Assembly: GCA_027625915.1 (NCBI GenBank)
Contig: JANTQA010000004.1
Coordinates: 27,644-91,643 of the forward strand
Direction: 5' to 3'
DNA length: 64,000 bases
DNA from: Anaeramoeba flamelloides
Lineage: Eukaryota > Metamonada > Anaeramoebidae
Positions 32,796-43,836 of this stretch are shown here, piece after piece. The notes under the pieces were generated by a model. The model did no database searches and was not told the DNA's origin. It worked only from the letters and a program-made list of their open reading frames with translations. Positions within the stretch are counted from its first letter, which is position 1; each line of letters starts with the position of its first letter. Made by a program: the position numbers and the translations under genes.

Positions 32796-34472
32796 ATGAA
32801 AGTACTCAGACTTGTTTTATTAATAGTTATTTTTAGTCAGTGTATTGGTGTTGCCGAAGGCGGATCATTGGACGAATTGTACACTGCATGTGAATCGTTT
32901 TTAAATATGTTGACGACAATTAGTAATCAATGGTTCAAGCTCTTTGATGAGACAGTTGATGAAATTGGCATAATGGCTGATCGAATCCTCGGCACCGAGA
33001 CTTTGATTTTAGATGAAAGTGATGAAATCGGGAAGATGGCTGATCGTATTCTGGTAACAGAAAATTTAATGAAGAATTTGACTCAGATCTGTTTAAATTG
33101 TAAAAAGAAATCTTCCGATCGCGCTCAGCTGCCGAGAAGGGATTTTGAACACAAACAAGGCCCTTACGAAGGAAGCCATGTGAATGATCGGCCTAGTATT
33201 TCGTTTCAATCTCTTTTTCAAAATGTGCCACAACTCAGCACCATTGCCCGTCAGCGGAAATCTCAGACTGATAACTTTGGGATGGTTCCTACCGGGTCCT
33301 TCTTTGAATTTCTAAACCATACGATGCAGCTGATCGAGTCCATGTCTGGGAATGTGACAAATGAGATTTTCTTTATGGAAACCCAGATTGGCGTTATGGC
33401 TGATCGAATCCTCGTTACGGAGTGTCTGGTTATGAACATGTCTCAACAGATCGGTGTGATGGCTGATCGAATTGTTGCCACTGAATACTTGATGTCGAAC
33501 ATGACTGCAAAGTGTTGCAGTTCTTCCAAACCATTGCCGACGGAGTTCTTAGGTTACAAACGCAGCTTTGCTGCAACCAAGCCTGTCCCACATTGTAATA
33601 CGACCACATCGGCACCATTCCATGACGATGCCTTCGTACCTTTGTGGAAGCAGAGCCGCCAAACAGAGTCGAAATTTGATCGGATCAAGTCAAGCCTTTT
33701 GGTCAAAAAAACGCGCCACACGTTCCCAGAGAGCAAACCCTCGGTCAAGAAGTGTGCTCCGTATGATTTTTTTTGTATTGAGGTCGAAGAAATGACCAAA
33801 GCCGCCGAGAAGGTCGAGGATTTAATGGAACAGGTATGTATCAAAATGCTCAAAATGATGGCCGATGGTGCTTTGGAGATCGGTCACTTGGCAGATGACA
33901 TTGTCGAAATGGAAAACCAAATCATCAATATGGGTCTCAAGATTGGCCAGATTTCAGATTCAATCGTAGACTGTGAAAAGCTCATGCTTCAATTTGCAGG
34001 CAAATTTTGCCACTTAGGGACACCAAGACAGAATCTTGTAGCAAAACCCATCCTTTTGTCAAACAAAAACAAGATCATGACCAAGGAAGCACTTCTCCAA
34101 ATTTACAACATGCGCCAATCCATGCTCAACCACATTTCCAATCTCAAAAATATCGCATATACCATAAATCTTTTGAAGAGTGACTATGATCGTTTTGAAC
34201 AAGAGCTAAGCAATGACTTGAGGGCATTTTATACCTATAACCCAGTAAGGTGGGCAAAGCTCATCAAAGATATTTTGAGTACAATGTCGTCAATGGAATC
34301 CTCCGTGGTGGACAGTCTGGATAACATCATCAAGGGTGTCATACAAATGGCTTCACGTATAATGACAACAGTAACCTACATCGAGGATATGACAGAAAAC
34401 ATCGCCATAATGGAAGGAAGAATCGTAAAGACAGCGAAAATGATGCAATATCTGTTAATTAGTTGTGCATAG
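32796..34472 (+). CDS. Secreted repeat protein with IGxMADRI doublets
   Basis: I choose ATG 32796 because it gives a clean signal peptide (MKVLRLVLLIVIFSQCIGVAEG); an in-frame ATG 37 codons earlier adds only Asn/Phe-rich sequence. The mature protein (about 535 residues) has four doublets of a roughly 21-residue repeat, consensus EIGxMADRIxxTExLMxNM. Counted from the upstream Met they lie at about 92-132, 233-274, 397-438 and 550-590. Each doublet ends in one or two Cys (QICLNC, AKCC, GKFC, ISCA). The repeats look like amphipathic helices. Possible N-glycosylation sites include NLT, NHT, NVT, NMS and NMT. Spacers are basic and Pro/Ser-rich. I do not recognise a known family and give no function; an extracellular or wall/coat role is a guess. 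Base composition and codon use are clearly richer in G/C than the flanks, as in highly expressed or acquired genes. Confidence 0.8.
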   Translation: MKVLRLVLLIVIFSQCIGVAEGGSLDELYTACESFLNMLTTISNQWFKLFDETVDEIGIMADRILGTETLILDESDEIGKMADRILVTENLMKNLTQICLNCKKKSSDRAQLPRRDFEHKQGPYEGSHVNDRPSISFQSLFQNVPQLSTIARQRKSQTDNFGMVPTGSFFEFLNHTMQLIESMSGNVTNEIFFMETQIGVMADRILVTECLVMNMSQQIGVMADRIVATEYLMSNMTAKCCSSSKPLPTEFLGYKRSFAATKPVPHCNTTTSAPFHDDAFVPLWKQSRQTESKFDRIKSSLLVKKTRHTFPESKPSVKKCAPYDFFCIEVEEMTKAAEKVEDLMEQVCIKMLKMMADGALEIGHLADDIVEMENQIINMGLKIGQISDSIVDCEKLMLQFAGKFCHLGTPRQNLVAKPILLSNKNKIMTKEALLQIYNMRQSMLNHISNLKNIAYTINLLKSDYDRFEQELSNDLRAFYTYNPVRWAKLIKDILSTMSSMESSVVDSLDNIIKGVIQMASRIMTTVTYIEDMTENIAIMEGRIVKTAKMMQYLLISCA

Positions 34473-35059
34473 ATAAAGGGGGGGACCCAATTATTAGAAC
34501 TGTAATTCCAATATTAACATTAAATCAAATCAATATTCTCATTTTCTACAATCATCATTTTACAAGTATTGGCCCATTTATCTTTAAAATCCTTGTTCAA
34601 AATACTGTATAAATAACTGAGTTGAATTGTTCACCAAAGTTCATACTTGTTCAAAATCTTGGAACATATAAGGAATGTTGTTTTACAAACTTTTTTGACT
34701 GCACCATCCCGAAAAAATTTTATCAATTAAAAATAAAATTGAACATTTATTAATTTTAAACTTTTTAATTTCTTACTTCTAATAAAACCTTATTGGTTTT
34801 ATAAAACATATTTCATCAATAATTATTTTTCAAGATCTTTTATAATATAAAAGTCTAAAAATCTAATTTTCCAGGTGCTATTAAGAATTTTTTTTCAAAT
34901 TTCATAGTAAAATATTTTAAAAAAATTTTCTTCACAATTAAGAGGTTATTTTATTCTTTTTCAAAAGTGTTTTAAATTTAATAAATATCTTTCAAAAAGA
35001 GAATTAATTATTTCAAGGGTATTAAAGAATTATTTTTTGTTTTTTAAATTTTAAAAAAT
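34473..35059. other. 3' flank of the secreted-protein gene, non-coding
   Basis: AT-rich, with nothing recognised apart from a G-run (GGGGGGGACCC) just after the stop codon. Confidence 0.4.
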
Positions 35060-35072
35060 TATTTTTTTATTC

Positions 35073-35489
35073 ATGGAATTTGGTATCAGATTCTCAATTT
35101 GGATTCAAAAAAAATTAGATACAAGGATAGCTGTATTAAATTTATTATTTGAATTAAAAAAATTAAAAAATAAATATAAAAACAAAGAATTCTTTATTGT
35201 TACAAGTGATATTAAAAAATACTTTGATACAATTAGTCATATATTAGTTCCTTACGCATTAGATAAATCTATTAAAAATGAAAAAATCAAAATTTGGCTA
35301 AAAAATAATTATAAAAAAGAAGGGATAGGAGTTTATCAAGGAGAACCTCTCTCTCCTTTGATGTTTGGATTTATTAGCCACTTTTTAATTGAAAAAATAA
35401 CATATTCAATTTATCATGTTCAAATGTTTGCTGATGACTTAATTATAATAATGGAAGGGCCAATATTCCAGAAATTAACAAAAAGTTAA
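35073..35489 (+). pseudogene. LINE reverse transcriptase fragment
   Basis: About 138 open codons covering RT motifs A (SDIKKYFDTISH), B (QGEPLSPLMFGF) and C (MFADDLIIIMEG). It is the best preserved RT core among the three LINEs here. The sequence continues in another frame (EFGMNPNIRKTLVSNNLSEI, then KYLGI) after a frame change near 35489. Confidence 0.8.
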
Positions 35490-35746
35490 TAAGAATTTAT
35501 AAAATTATTCAAGAGTTTGGAATGAACCCGAATATTAGAAAAACTCTTGTATCAAATAATTTATCGGAAATCAAATATTTAGGAATTTAGTTAGAAAAAG
35601 AGAAGCATTTACAAAAAAACTTTAAAAAAGTAAAAGACAATTTTAAAAAAATAAAAATGATCTTTAGCCAACAAAAATTATCAAATATGTTAAAACTATA
35701 AATGTTCAAATCAATATGTATTATTCAATAATTTCAATGGATTAGT

Positions 35747-35948
35747 TACAGTCAGTTTCACTTTTAAAGCACTAACATCCAACGAAATTTAAGGCACAAA
35801 AAAAATCCAAATTAAGGCACAATTTTTGGGGATTTTTTTTTTCTCAATTCATTTTCCTAGAATCTGAATTTTTGTGCCTTAATTTGGAATTTATTTTGTG
35901 TCTTAAATTTCGTTGAAAGTTTGTGCTTTAAAAGTGAAACTGACTGTA
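35747..35948. mobile_element. Palindromic MITE, copy F
   Basis: Element 35749-35946 between TA dinucleotides, inside the truncated LINE. Its middle boxes read AAATCCAAATTAAGG rather than AAATCTCAAATTAAGG, like copy H at 49753; these two may form a subfamily. Confidence 0.9.
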
Positions 35949-36322
35949 TTTTTAATTTGAAACAAAAAGATTTTAATTCAATTGATGTTTGGATAAATAA
36001 AAAAGTAACAAATTTTTTAAAAATTAATCCACATTCTCCGAGAATAATTTATAAAACTGAAGCAAAATTGGATCAAGACAGAATATCAATCTTTAAAAGA
36101 AATTAGAAATTCTGGGCTTTGAACATATTTCAGAAAAATTAAAATTCTCAAAAAAAGATCAAGAAAATATTAATTGGTAATATATAACTTAAAATTGTTA
36201 AATTTAAATCTACATCAATTTAGAGTAAATTTAATAATAAAAAGTTAAGGATGGAAATGTCAAGAATATCTAAAAATCATTAAATATAATAATAATTTAA
36301 ATAAACAGTAGTGTTGTCAAGT

Positions 36323-37415
36323 ACCTAGGTTTTCTTGAAGTTTTCTGTTTTATTCTGAAAATCTATTGATTTTCAAAATAAACAGAAAATTCAACAAAAC
36401 CTAACGGCGGTTTTTATTTAATTTGAGAAATAAAAAGAAAATTTAAGAAATTTTCTTTTTATTTTTCAAATTAAAAAAAACCTAACGACAAAAAATATTT
36501 AAAATGGAAAGGTTCAAAATCCATTTTAAAATTAAGATAATCCACAAATTATTTAAATAGATATTCTTATGTTTATGATAAAAATAAAATAAAAACAAAA
36601 TCTGACAACTTATATAAAAAACATAATAATTTAGAAATAGAGGAAGATATCGATCATTTTTTATGGGACTCGTGTCTAGGTAGTTTGTAATTTAAGACAT
36701 AAACCTAAAATTTCTGAAATTTTATGATTATTTCTTAAATTAAAAACAACCTAACGACTACTCATCCGAGAAAAAAAATCGTAACGTGTTCTAGGTTTTT
36801 TTTTAATTCAAAACAATTGAGTAAAAATCAGAGATTTTAACTCCATTCTTTTAAATTAAAAAAAAAAAAAAACTTAATGAGAGTGTTCTAGGTTTTTTTT
36901 GATTCAAAAGAATTGAGAAAAAAATCAGAGATTTTTACTCCATTCTTTTAAATTAAAAAAAAAAACCTAACGAAAATTTGAATTAAGGAATTAATTCAAA
37001 TTAACAAAAACAACAAACAACAAAAGAATGATATCTTTGATATTATTCAAAATAAAGAATCATTATTTATCTTGTCATTGGTCAATGATAAAGTAAATTA
37101 TGATTCTTTATTAAAATTCCTAAACAAAAATTTAGAAATTAGGACAGTGCCGTCAAGTGTTGTAGAGTTCCTAGGTTTTCTTGAGGTTTTCTGTTTTATT
37201 CTGAAAATCTATTGATTTTCAAAATAAACAGAAAAATCAAGAAAATATAATGACGTTTTTCCTGAAAAAAATCAAAAGAATTGAGTATAATAATTATTTT
37301 ACTCTATTCTTTTAAATTCTGGAAAAGCTATAGGCGGTTTTTTGTAATTTAAGAAATAAACCTAAAATTTCTGAAATTTTATGATTATTTCTCAAATTAA
37401 AAAAAACCTAACAGC
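36323..37415. repeat. Array of about eight hairpin modules bounded by CTAGGTTTT/AAAACCTAACG
   Basis: Each module is a 75-95 bp hairpin that usually opens with CTAGGTTTT or GGTTTTT and closes with AAACCTAACG. Modules lie at about 36323-36405, 36408-36487, 36675-36752, 36789-36880, 36886-36973, 37172-37250, 37256-37338 and 37339-37415. Some are near-duplicates (first with sixth; third with eighth; fourth with fifth). Pieces of LINE coding sequence lie between the third and the rest and before the sixth, so modules were inserted into, or spread within, the LINE. Confidence 0.7.
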
Positions 37416-38205
37416 TGTAAGAGGAAATTAATTTTTAATCTGGTTGTACTCCTTTAACAAAATATTTTTTTTAATGTTATGTAATAAAAGAAAAATATTT
37501 ATAATTTCTCAATTAAAAAAAATTAAAGAAAATTTGAAAAAGTTTTAGGGATGGTATCTCTTCAATTACAAGACTTTTGAAAAACCTCAAGTGTTTTAAC
37601 CTTTAATCGATTTTTCATTTTGTATATTATTGAATAGGAAATTAGATTTTGGACGGAAATTAAAAAAAAAAAAAAAAAACAAACAATGATTTTTTTCGGA
37701 ATTCAAGTCTAAAATTTTGAATTTAATGGTTTTTTATGATCATTTTTATTTTAACATTTTACAAAAAATAAGATTCAAAGTACTTTTAAAAATGTACATA
37801 AAAGAGACTTTATTGAAACTTAACCTTATTTTATCTTTTTGTATTAAAAAGTAAAAAAAACCAGAAACTTTTCTGTTTTTTTCCAAAAAAAAACAATTTT
37901 GGGACTACATTTCCCAATTGAACAAAAAATCTCAAAATATTTTAGTCCAGTTTCATTTAAAAAGTGAAGGAAGGGTTTTCGAAATATTCTCTAATTTGGA
38001 TCAAAAAACTATTTTTGTCATTTTTATTTAAAAATTCAGAAATTATTTTTATATAAGAAAACTCGAAAACCTTATTTCGAGATGGTAAAAATGAAAAAGA
38101 AAAATAATAACTATTTTCTTGCTTAAAAAATGATGATCTTTTGAAACTGTCTCATTAAACAACTTTAACTTTCATGGTTCTTCCTTGTCTCTAAGTTTTG
38201 AAATT
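37416..38205. other. Non-coding AT-rich stretch
   Basis: Nothing recognised. Poly-A and poly-T runs with no conserved motif. Confidence 0.4.
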
Positions 38206-38209
38206 TAGA

Positions 38210-38425
38210 TTACTTGAATTGTTTTAGTGGATCTCCACAATCGGAACAATTCTTACAAACAAGTATACACGTGCTAACAAAAAATTTACCTCGTTTCAAA
38301 TTCTTCTCTTTTCTTCTACTGAGAAGAATTCTTTTCAGCTGTGCAAGATGGATTTTGAAAATCCATACGAAGTTATCAGAAGTAGGTATCCTAGCATCAG
38401 CTGAACAAACAAAAATATTGAACAA
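38210..38425 (-). other. Small Cys-rich frame, possible transposon remnant
   Basis: The minus-strand frame of 71 codons ends STCILVCKNCSDCGDPLKQF, with a C-x3-C-x2-C-x2-C cluster. The plus strand is also open over the same bases. It sits directly outside the left 2-kb element. A zinc-binding piece of a mobile-element protein is possible; evidence is thin. Confidence 0.25.
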
Positions 38426-38450
38426 AAAATGAGAAATTTACGGTTCACAT

Positions 38451-40446
38451 CACAAGTATAAATCTAAAATTTTGAAATTTTGCAATATTGGTTATATGGG
38501 GGGTTTAATTATATTTTTATACCATAAGAAATGCTAAAAAATTGATTTTTCAAGTTTAGAGCACTATATCTCTTTTATTTAAGAAGTTATTCTCCTTTTT
38601 CGATTTTAGTTCAAAAAAAAATCATTTTTTGAAAATGAAATTTTTTTATTTTTTTAAATAGTCTATTTTTCTCAGTAAAAAAAAATTTTTGGCCATTTTA
38701 GAGATCATCTTACTAATATATTTTTTGCTCAAAAAATATATTATCAATAAAATAATTGATAAAATTAAAGATTAAAAAAAAATTTTTTTTTGATTTTTTT
38801 TTTTTACTAATATTGAGATTTTCTCATTTTCAATTTACTCGAAAAACATCTACTTTATATTTTAATAACCATAAAAGATAGAAACAATAAATTTTCGAAT
38901 TTTTTTCTAGAGATAAAAATATTTTTTTTTAAATTTTTTTCGGAGAATATATCGACTATAAATATAGTACTAAAGTAACAGCAAATATTAGTAGTTAAAA
39001 TGAAAATTTAAAAACTAATGATAAAAAACAATTTTTTTTTTCAAAAAATTTTTATAATTATTAATATAAATAATTTTGAAAGATTATTTTACTTAAAAAT
39101 ACGTATTTTTAAAAATTCTATATTTACTTTTTGAGTACATTGGAAATTTTGTAAGAAAAAAAATGAAAAAATTTGTTTTTTTGAAAATAAAAAACTTAAA
39201 TTAAAATTAATTAAAAAATATGGAAATTAGTCAAAAATTAAAAAAAAAAGATATCCATAAAATATCATAAATAACACCTCTAAGAAGTTAATATTGTAAA
39301 AATAAAAAGTTGAAAAAAATCGATTTTTTTCAAAAAAAAATTAAGTAAAAAAAAAATTTAAAATTTAACAAATTTTTTTTTTAAATTAAAAAAAAATATT
39401 TGATTGTTTTTGGAAAAAAATATTTTGTGGACATAGTTATACTCATTAAAAAAAAATATTTTTTTTCAAAATTTTCAAAATTAAACAACTATAAAAAATT
39501 TTTTTGAGAAATAATTATTTTAAAAAAAAAATTACTAATATTTTTACTAATAAAAATCTGAAATTTTCAAAAAAAAATTTTTTTTTAGTTTTTCAGATTT
39601 TGGTTTAAAATACCAGAAAAAATTAAAACAGTAAAATAAAAATTTTATTTTTTCCAATTTTCATACTTTGAGAATTTTTTATAATTTTTTTTTCAAAAAT
39701 TACTTCAATAATAATTTGCAAATTTTTTTACTAAAATTTGAATTTTTTTTTTTTTCAAAAATTATTTATTTTAAATATACAACAAAAAACGAAGGGCTCA
39801 GCTGTAGAGTGTGTGTGTTTTGAAATTTTGAAAGTTTTGTCCTGAGTTCGAGACCTGATAAGATCAATTGATTTAAAAAAAAAATAATTTTTTTTATTTT
39901 TTTTTTTCAAAGTTATATAGAATTATTCATATTAAAGTAATAATACTCACCACATGAATTTACTTATAAATTGAATTTTTTTTTTTTTTTTGAAAGAAAA
40001 GATCTTGTTAAGGTACCAAAATTTGGATAAATGCTGGTAATTTTATATTTTTTTCTGTGAGAGGAGTGGAAGTTTTAATAGTTTTTAGATTTTAGTAATA
40101 TTGACTATTTAATTTTTTTATTATTTTTTTTTTTTCAAAAAAAAAAAAAACCTAAAAATCTCTATTAAATATATAGTATCATTATTAAAAATTAATAAAA
40201 ACATGTTTCATTTTTCATTTTTTGTGAGATCTTTTATTTTAAGAGTTATTGATCTAAAGAGTAAAAAAAAATCCAAAAAAATCACAATTAAAAAAATTGT
40301 ATATAAAAATCAATTTTGGACAATAACTTAAAAACTAGAGCTCCTAGAGATCTGGGAATACCAAAAATTGAAACTAATATTTCAAAATAAATTTATTGAG
40401 CACTAAAAAAAAAAATTGAGCCTTGTTTTATATTTACTCTTGTGTA
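38451..40446 (+). mobile_element. 2.0-kb TACACAAG-family element, left copy
   Basis: The ends are CACAAGTATAAATCTAAAA (left) and TTTTATATTTACTCTTGTGTA (right), i.e. imperfect inverted termini. Inside is extremely AT-rich non-coding DNA plus a tRNA-like segment (39794-39855). The inner two-thirds is matched in inverse order by 41011-43037: shared blocks include the tRNA-like part, CACCACATGAATTTAC, GGTACCAAAATTTGGATAAA and a central ACTAGAGCTCCTAGAGATC-type block. Confidence 0.7.
39791..39860 (+). other. tRNA-like segment with A and B boxes
   Basis: GGGCTCAGCTGTAGAGTG resembles a tRNA D-arm/A box, and GAGTTCGAGACC (39844-39855) fits the B box GWTCRANNCC, at normal tRNA spacing. Anticodon and T stems do not pair well, so this is tRNA-derived (SINE-like promoter) rather than a working tRNA gene. 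Confidence 0.55.
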
Positions 40447-41010
40447 GGGAATCTTTTAATGAAGAAGGAAGATTACAACCTGGGGCTTTAAATGTCTGCT
40501 CAATTTGTAAATTAAAATTAGGTAATAAAAATTATTCAAATCATAAGTACAAGCATGAGAAAAGAAAGTGAAATGTTACAAACAAAATACAAAATGAAAT
40601 GATTGACCAATATAATAACAATTTGGATATTTATACACTTAAAAACATCAAAAAACAGGAAAAAGAAACGGGGGTGAAATTCCAACTTGGTAACAATCGG
40701 ATAAACGAAATAAAATTAGATCCAACGTCAACTTCTGAATTTCCAAGTTGTTGATTTCATCTACTTCTTGAAGGTTTAATAAAAAATATTTTTTAAAAAA
40801 TGTGTAGTTTGATGTTGAAAAACAGTTTAATTTTGGCAAATAATAGATATAAAAAAATAAAGTTACCAAAAGGGCAAAAAAGAATACATAAACCTTTTGG
40901 AAAAAATCATTTAACTTCAATTGATATTCAATTATTGATACAATTAAGTATAGTAGGTGTTATTGATTTGACTGAGAAGAAATATATTGATTTCATATAC
41001 ATAAACTCTC
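40447..41010 (+). pseudogene. DNA-transposase remnant between the two 2-kb elements
   Basis: The first part reads ESFNEEGRLQPGALNVCSIC, followed by HKYKHEKRK, i.e. a C-x2-C...H-x3-H zinc finger, ending at a stop near 40572. A second open piece from about 40800 (NNRYKKIKLPKGQKRIHKPF, IDLTEKKYIDFIYINSL) is hydrophilic and unrecognised. With the HxxxH piece at 43060 it may be one transposase gene that was split by the flanking insertions. The family is uncertain. Confidence 0.4.
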
Positions 41011-43037
41011 TACACAAGAGTAAATATAAAATTAGAATTAAAAAAATTTTTTACCATAAAATAAATTAATTATTTATACTGAATTCAATTTTTGTTATTC
41101 CGGGGTCTCTAGGAGGTCTAGTTTTCAAGATATTGTATAATTTCGATTTCTATATACAATTTTTTTAATTGGAAATTTTTTGGATTTTTTTTTACTATTT
41201 CATCAAGTAACTTAAAAATTGAAAGATATATAAGAAAATGAAAAATTAAATATATTTTTATTTTTTTTTACTAATGACCCTGTCATGTTAAGAGAGTTTT
41301 TTAAGAATAATTTTAGGAAAAAAAAAAAAAAAAAAAAAATAGAGAAGATTAGCAAAATTCAAAATATCAGAAAACTTCCACTCCTTCTACAGAAAAAAAT
41401 ATTGAAATATCAGAATTTATCCAAATTTTGGTACCTAAACAAGATCTATTTTTTCAAAAAAAAAAATTTCAAAGAGATTTGATGGTAAATTCATGTGGTG
41501 AACATTATTACTTTAATAATACTAACTTATATATAATTTTTTTTTTTTTTTAAAAAAAAATAATTGATCTTATGAGGTCTCGAACTCAGGACTCTATTGT
41601 TTGATTATTTTTTTTTTGATTTTGAAAGTCGGGCGCTCTACCCACTGAGCCATTGACATTTTGTTGTTACTTTAAAATAATTAATTTTTGAAGAAAAAAA
41701 AAATTCAAATTTTGGTAAAAAAATTCAAATTTTGGTAAAAAAATTTTCAAATTATTATTGAAGAAATTTTTAAAATTTGAAAAAATTTTACAAAATTCTC
41801 TAAGTATGAAAAAATGAAAAAAAAAATTTTTAATATTAAGTTTAAAATTTTTTTTTGTATTTTAAACCAAAATCAGAAAAACTAAAAAAAAATTTTTTTT
41901 TGAAAATTTCACATTTTGATTAGTTAAAATATTCCTAAAAATTTCAATCATTTTTTTACTTTTTAATTTTTTTTTCAAAGCTGTTTAATTTTGATTTTTT
42001 TTTCAAAAAACATTAATATTTAATTAGTTAAAACAAGTAAATAAATTAATATTTTCGGAAATCAATCAAATATTTTTTTTTGATTTTAAAATAAAATTTG
42101 TTGATTTTTAATTACTATTTTTTATTTTATTTTTTTTTGAAAAAAATCGATTTTTTTTAAAGTTTGATTTTTGCAATTTTAACTTATTAATCGTGTTATT
42201 TGAGAATATTTTCAAATAATTTTTTATTTCATTTTTCACCAATTTTTTTATTTTTTGAAATATTTTTATTTTATTTTTTTGTTTTCAAAAAAAAAAAAAA
42301 AAAATCATTTTTTTTTCTGAGTAAAAATCAAAAAACCTCAAAACTTCAAAATAATAATTTGTCAAATATTGGTAATTGAAACAATTTTTTTTTCAAATTT
42401 AATAACATTAATAAAAATAAATTTTTTTTGATTTTTATTTTTTCGATTTTGATCTTATTTTTTGTTATTTTTCACGATCGGTTAAATATTTTGTGTATTT
42501 ACTACTAACACAATATAAACTCAAAATGAAAAAAAAAAAAAATAAAAAAAAAATATTTTGATTGTCTAAAATAAAAATTTTAAATTCCGAATGTTGGATA
42601 TTAAGTAGTTTTTTCAAAAATTAAGTGATAATTTGGTACGAAATTGAAAAAAAAAAAATTTCAATATTAGTAAAAAAAAAAAAAAAAAAATTCATTTTTT
42701 CCTTTTATTTTGATGAAATTTTATACTAAAAAATGTGATATTTATGGAAAATTATCATTGTGAAACGTTCCTATTTTTTCGAAAAAATGAGTATTTTTGT
42801 TGTTTTTGGTACAATGAAAAAATAAAAAAATTTGATTTTTGAAAAAATGATTTTTGAAAAAATGATTTTTTTCAATTCTAAAATCGAAAATTGAGAATAT
42901 TTTCTTAAAAAAACGATTTAGAGAATTCTAAACTAAAAAAATCATTTTTTTAAAAAAAATTAGTTTAGGTATGAAAATTTTTAAGTTTGTACCTATACTA
43001 TAAAAGAAAATGAAAAATTCATATTTATACTTGTGTA
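41011..43037 (-). mobile_element. 2.0-kb TACACAAG-family element, right copy (inverted)
   Basis: Starts TACACAAGAGTAAATATAAA and ends ATTTATACTTGTGTA. It is the inverse counterpart of 38451-40446 and nearly the same length (about 2.03 kb). It includes a tRNA-like segment on the minus strand (41665-41570). No coding capacity. Confidence 0.7.
41570..41665 (-). other. tRNA-like segment with A and B boxes
   Basis: On the minus strand TGGCTCAGTGGGTAGAGCGC is a near-canonical A box/D arm, followed by CCGACTTTCAAAATC (anticodon-arm-like, loop reading CTTTCAA) and CCTGAGTTCGAGACC (B box). An A/T-rich insert replaces the 3' half of the anticodon stem and the T stem does not pair, so it is tRNA-derived rather than a working gene. 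A Glu(UUC)-like origin is only a guess. Confidence 0.55.
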
Positions 43038-43057
43038 TTAATTAGTAATTTATATCA

Positions 43058-43836
43058 GCCAACCCGAAATATCAAAATAGATGAGAATATTAAAAATTAT
43101 ATTCATAATTTCGTTGTTTTATATAAAGAATGTTCAGATCAAAATTGTAACAGAATTTCTAATTTACATATTATGGCACACCACTTAGAAGATTCAATAA
43201 CAAATAATGGTGGCATAAATATCTTATTTTTTGCTTTAGAAAAATATCACCAATGGTTCAAGCCAAAATAAGGACAACTCCATAAAAATCAAACCGAATC
43301 AATTATATATTATTCAAAAAGAGAAAAAATAAAAAAATATCTACAATATATCAAATTATAAATAACTATCAACAGATAGTGAAAAAACATGAACTTTGGT
43401 TTTTAAAATTATTTGGGAACACTCCAACCGCGAAAAGATAAGATTTAATTTTGAAAAATTCCCTTTTGAATCTAAATCAATAATATTCAATAAACATAGG
43501 TTTTTATTAAAACAAGATATTCAATTACGTAATAATAAATATGTAAGAATAATTAAATTTTTATTTCTAACTTCAGATAATAATTCAAATCCTAGTATAA
43601 CTGTAAGAAATTATTCCCAAATCGAAAAAAAAAACATATTTTTATTAAAAGATGAACTATTATTAATTCGAAATAATGAAATAAAACAAATAGTACATAT
43701 TGTAAAAACTTTTGTTAAGAGGTCTTTGAAACTTAAAGAATTTTATTCAATCAATGAATTATTTATACCACATGTTCCTTCTTTTTTATCATATAAGCAT
43801 AATCAACCCAATCAAATACAAACCATACTTTATTAA
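43058..43836 (+). pseudogene. C-terminal remnant of a CACTA/Plavaka-like transposase
   Basis: The first open part (about 43058-43270) reads NRISNLHIMAHHLEDSITNNG, then LEKYHQWFKPK. The H-x3-HHLxxxI...E pattern recalls the C-terminal catalytic region of CACTA/Plavaka-type transposases (LHxLxHLxxDIxxxGP...FE). A second open piece, 43396-43836 (146 codons, FLLKDELLLIRNNEIKQIVH), follows at the distance expected for the tail. A stop and a frame change separate them. The family call is from motif memory and is tentative. Confidence 0.4.

Larger units (their letters stand above)
35060..37150 (+). mobile_element. 5'-truncated LINE with nested MITE and hairpin modules
   Basis: Plus-strand LINE related to the full-length one. 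The RT part reads KKLDTRIAVLNLLFELK, VTSDIKKYFDTISH, VYQGEPLSPLMFGF and MFADDLIIIMEG (catalytic FADD) in 35073-35489. Later pieces match the LINE C-terminus: NRYSYVYDKNKIKTKSDN and EEDIDHFLWDS (about 36556-36670) and DIIQNKESLFILSLVNDK (about 37035-37100). Endonuclease and ORF1 are absent, so it is 5'-truncated just before the RT core. A MITE (35749-35946) and several hairpin modules (36323 onward) interrupt it; stops and frame changes occur as well, and it is dead. Confidence 0.8.

Noticed and set aside
36323-37415. Telomere-like repeats because of CCTAAC
   Set aside because: CCTAAC occurs once per hairpin, not in tandem, and always at the hairpin edge.
41570-41665. A working tRNA gene
   Set aside because: A and B boxes are good, but the anticodon and T stems do not pair and an A/T-rich stretch replaces part of the anticodon arm.
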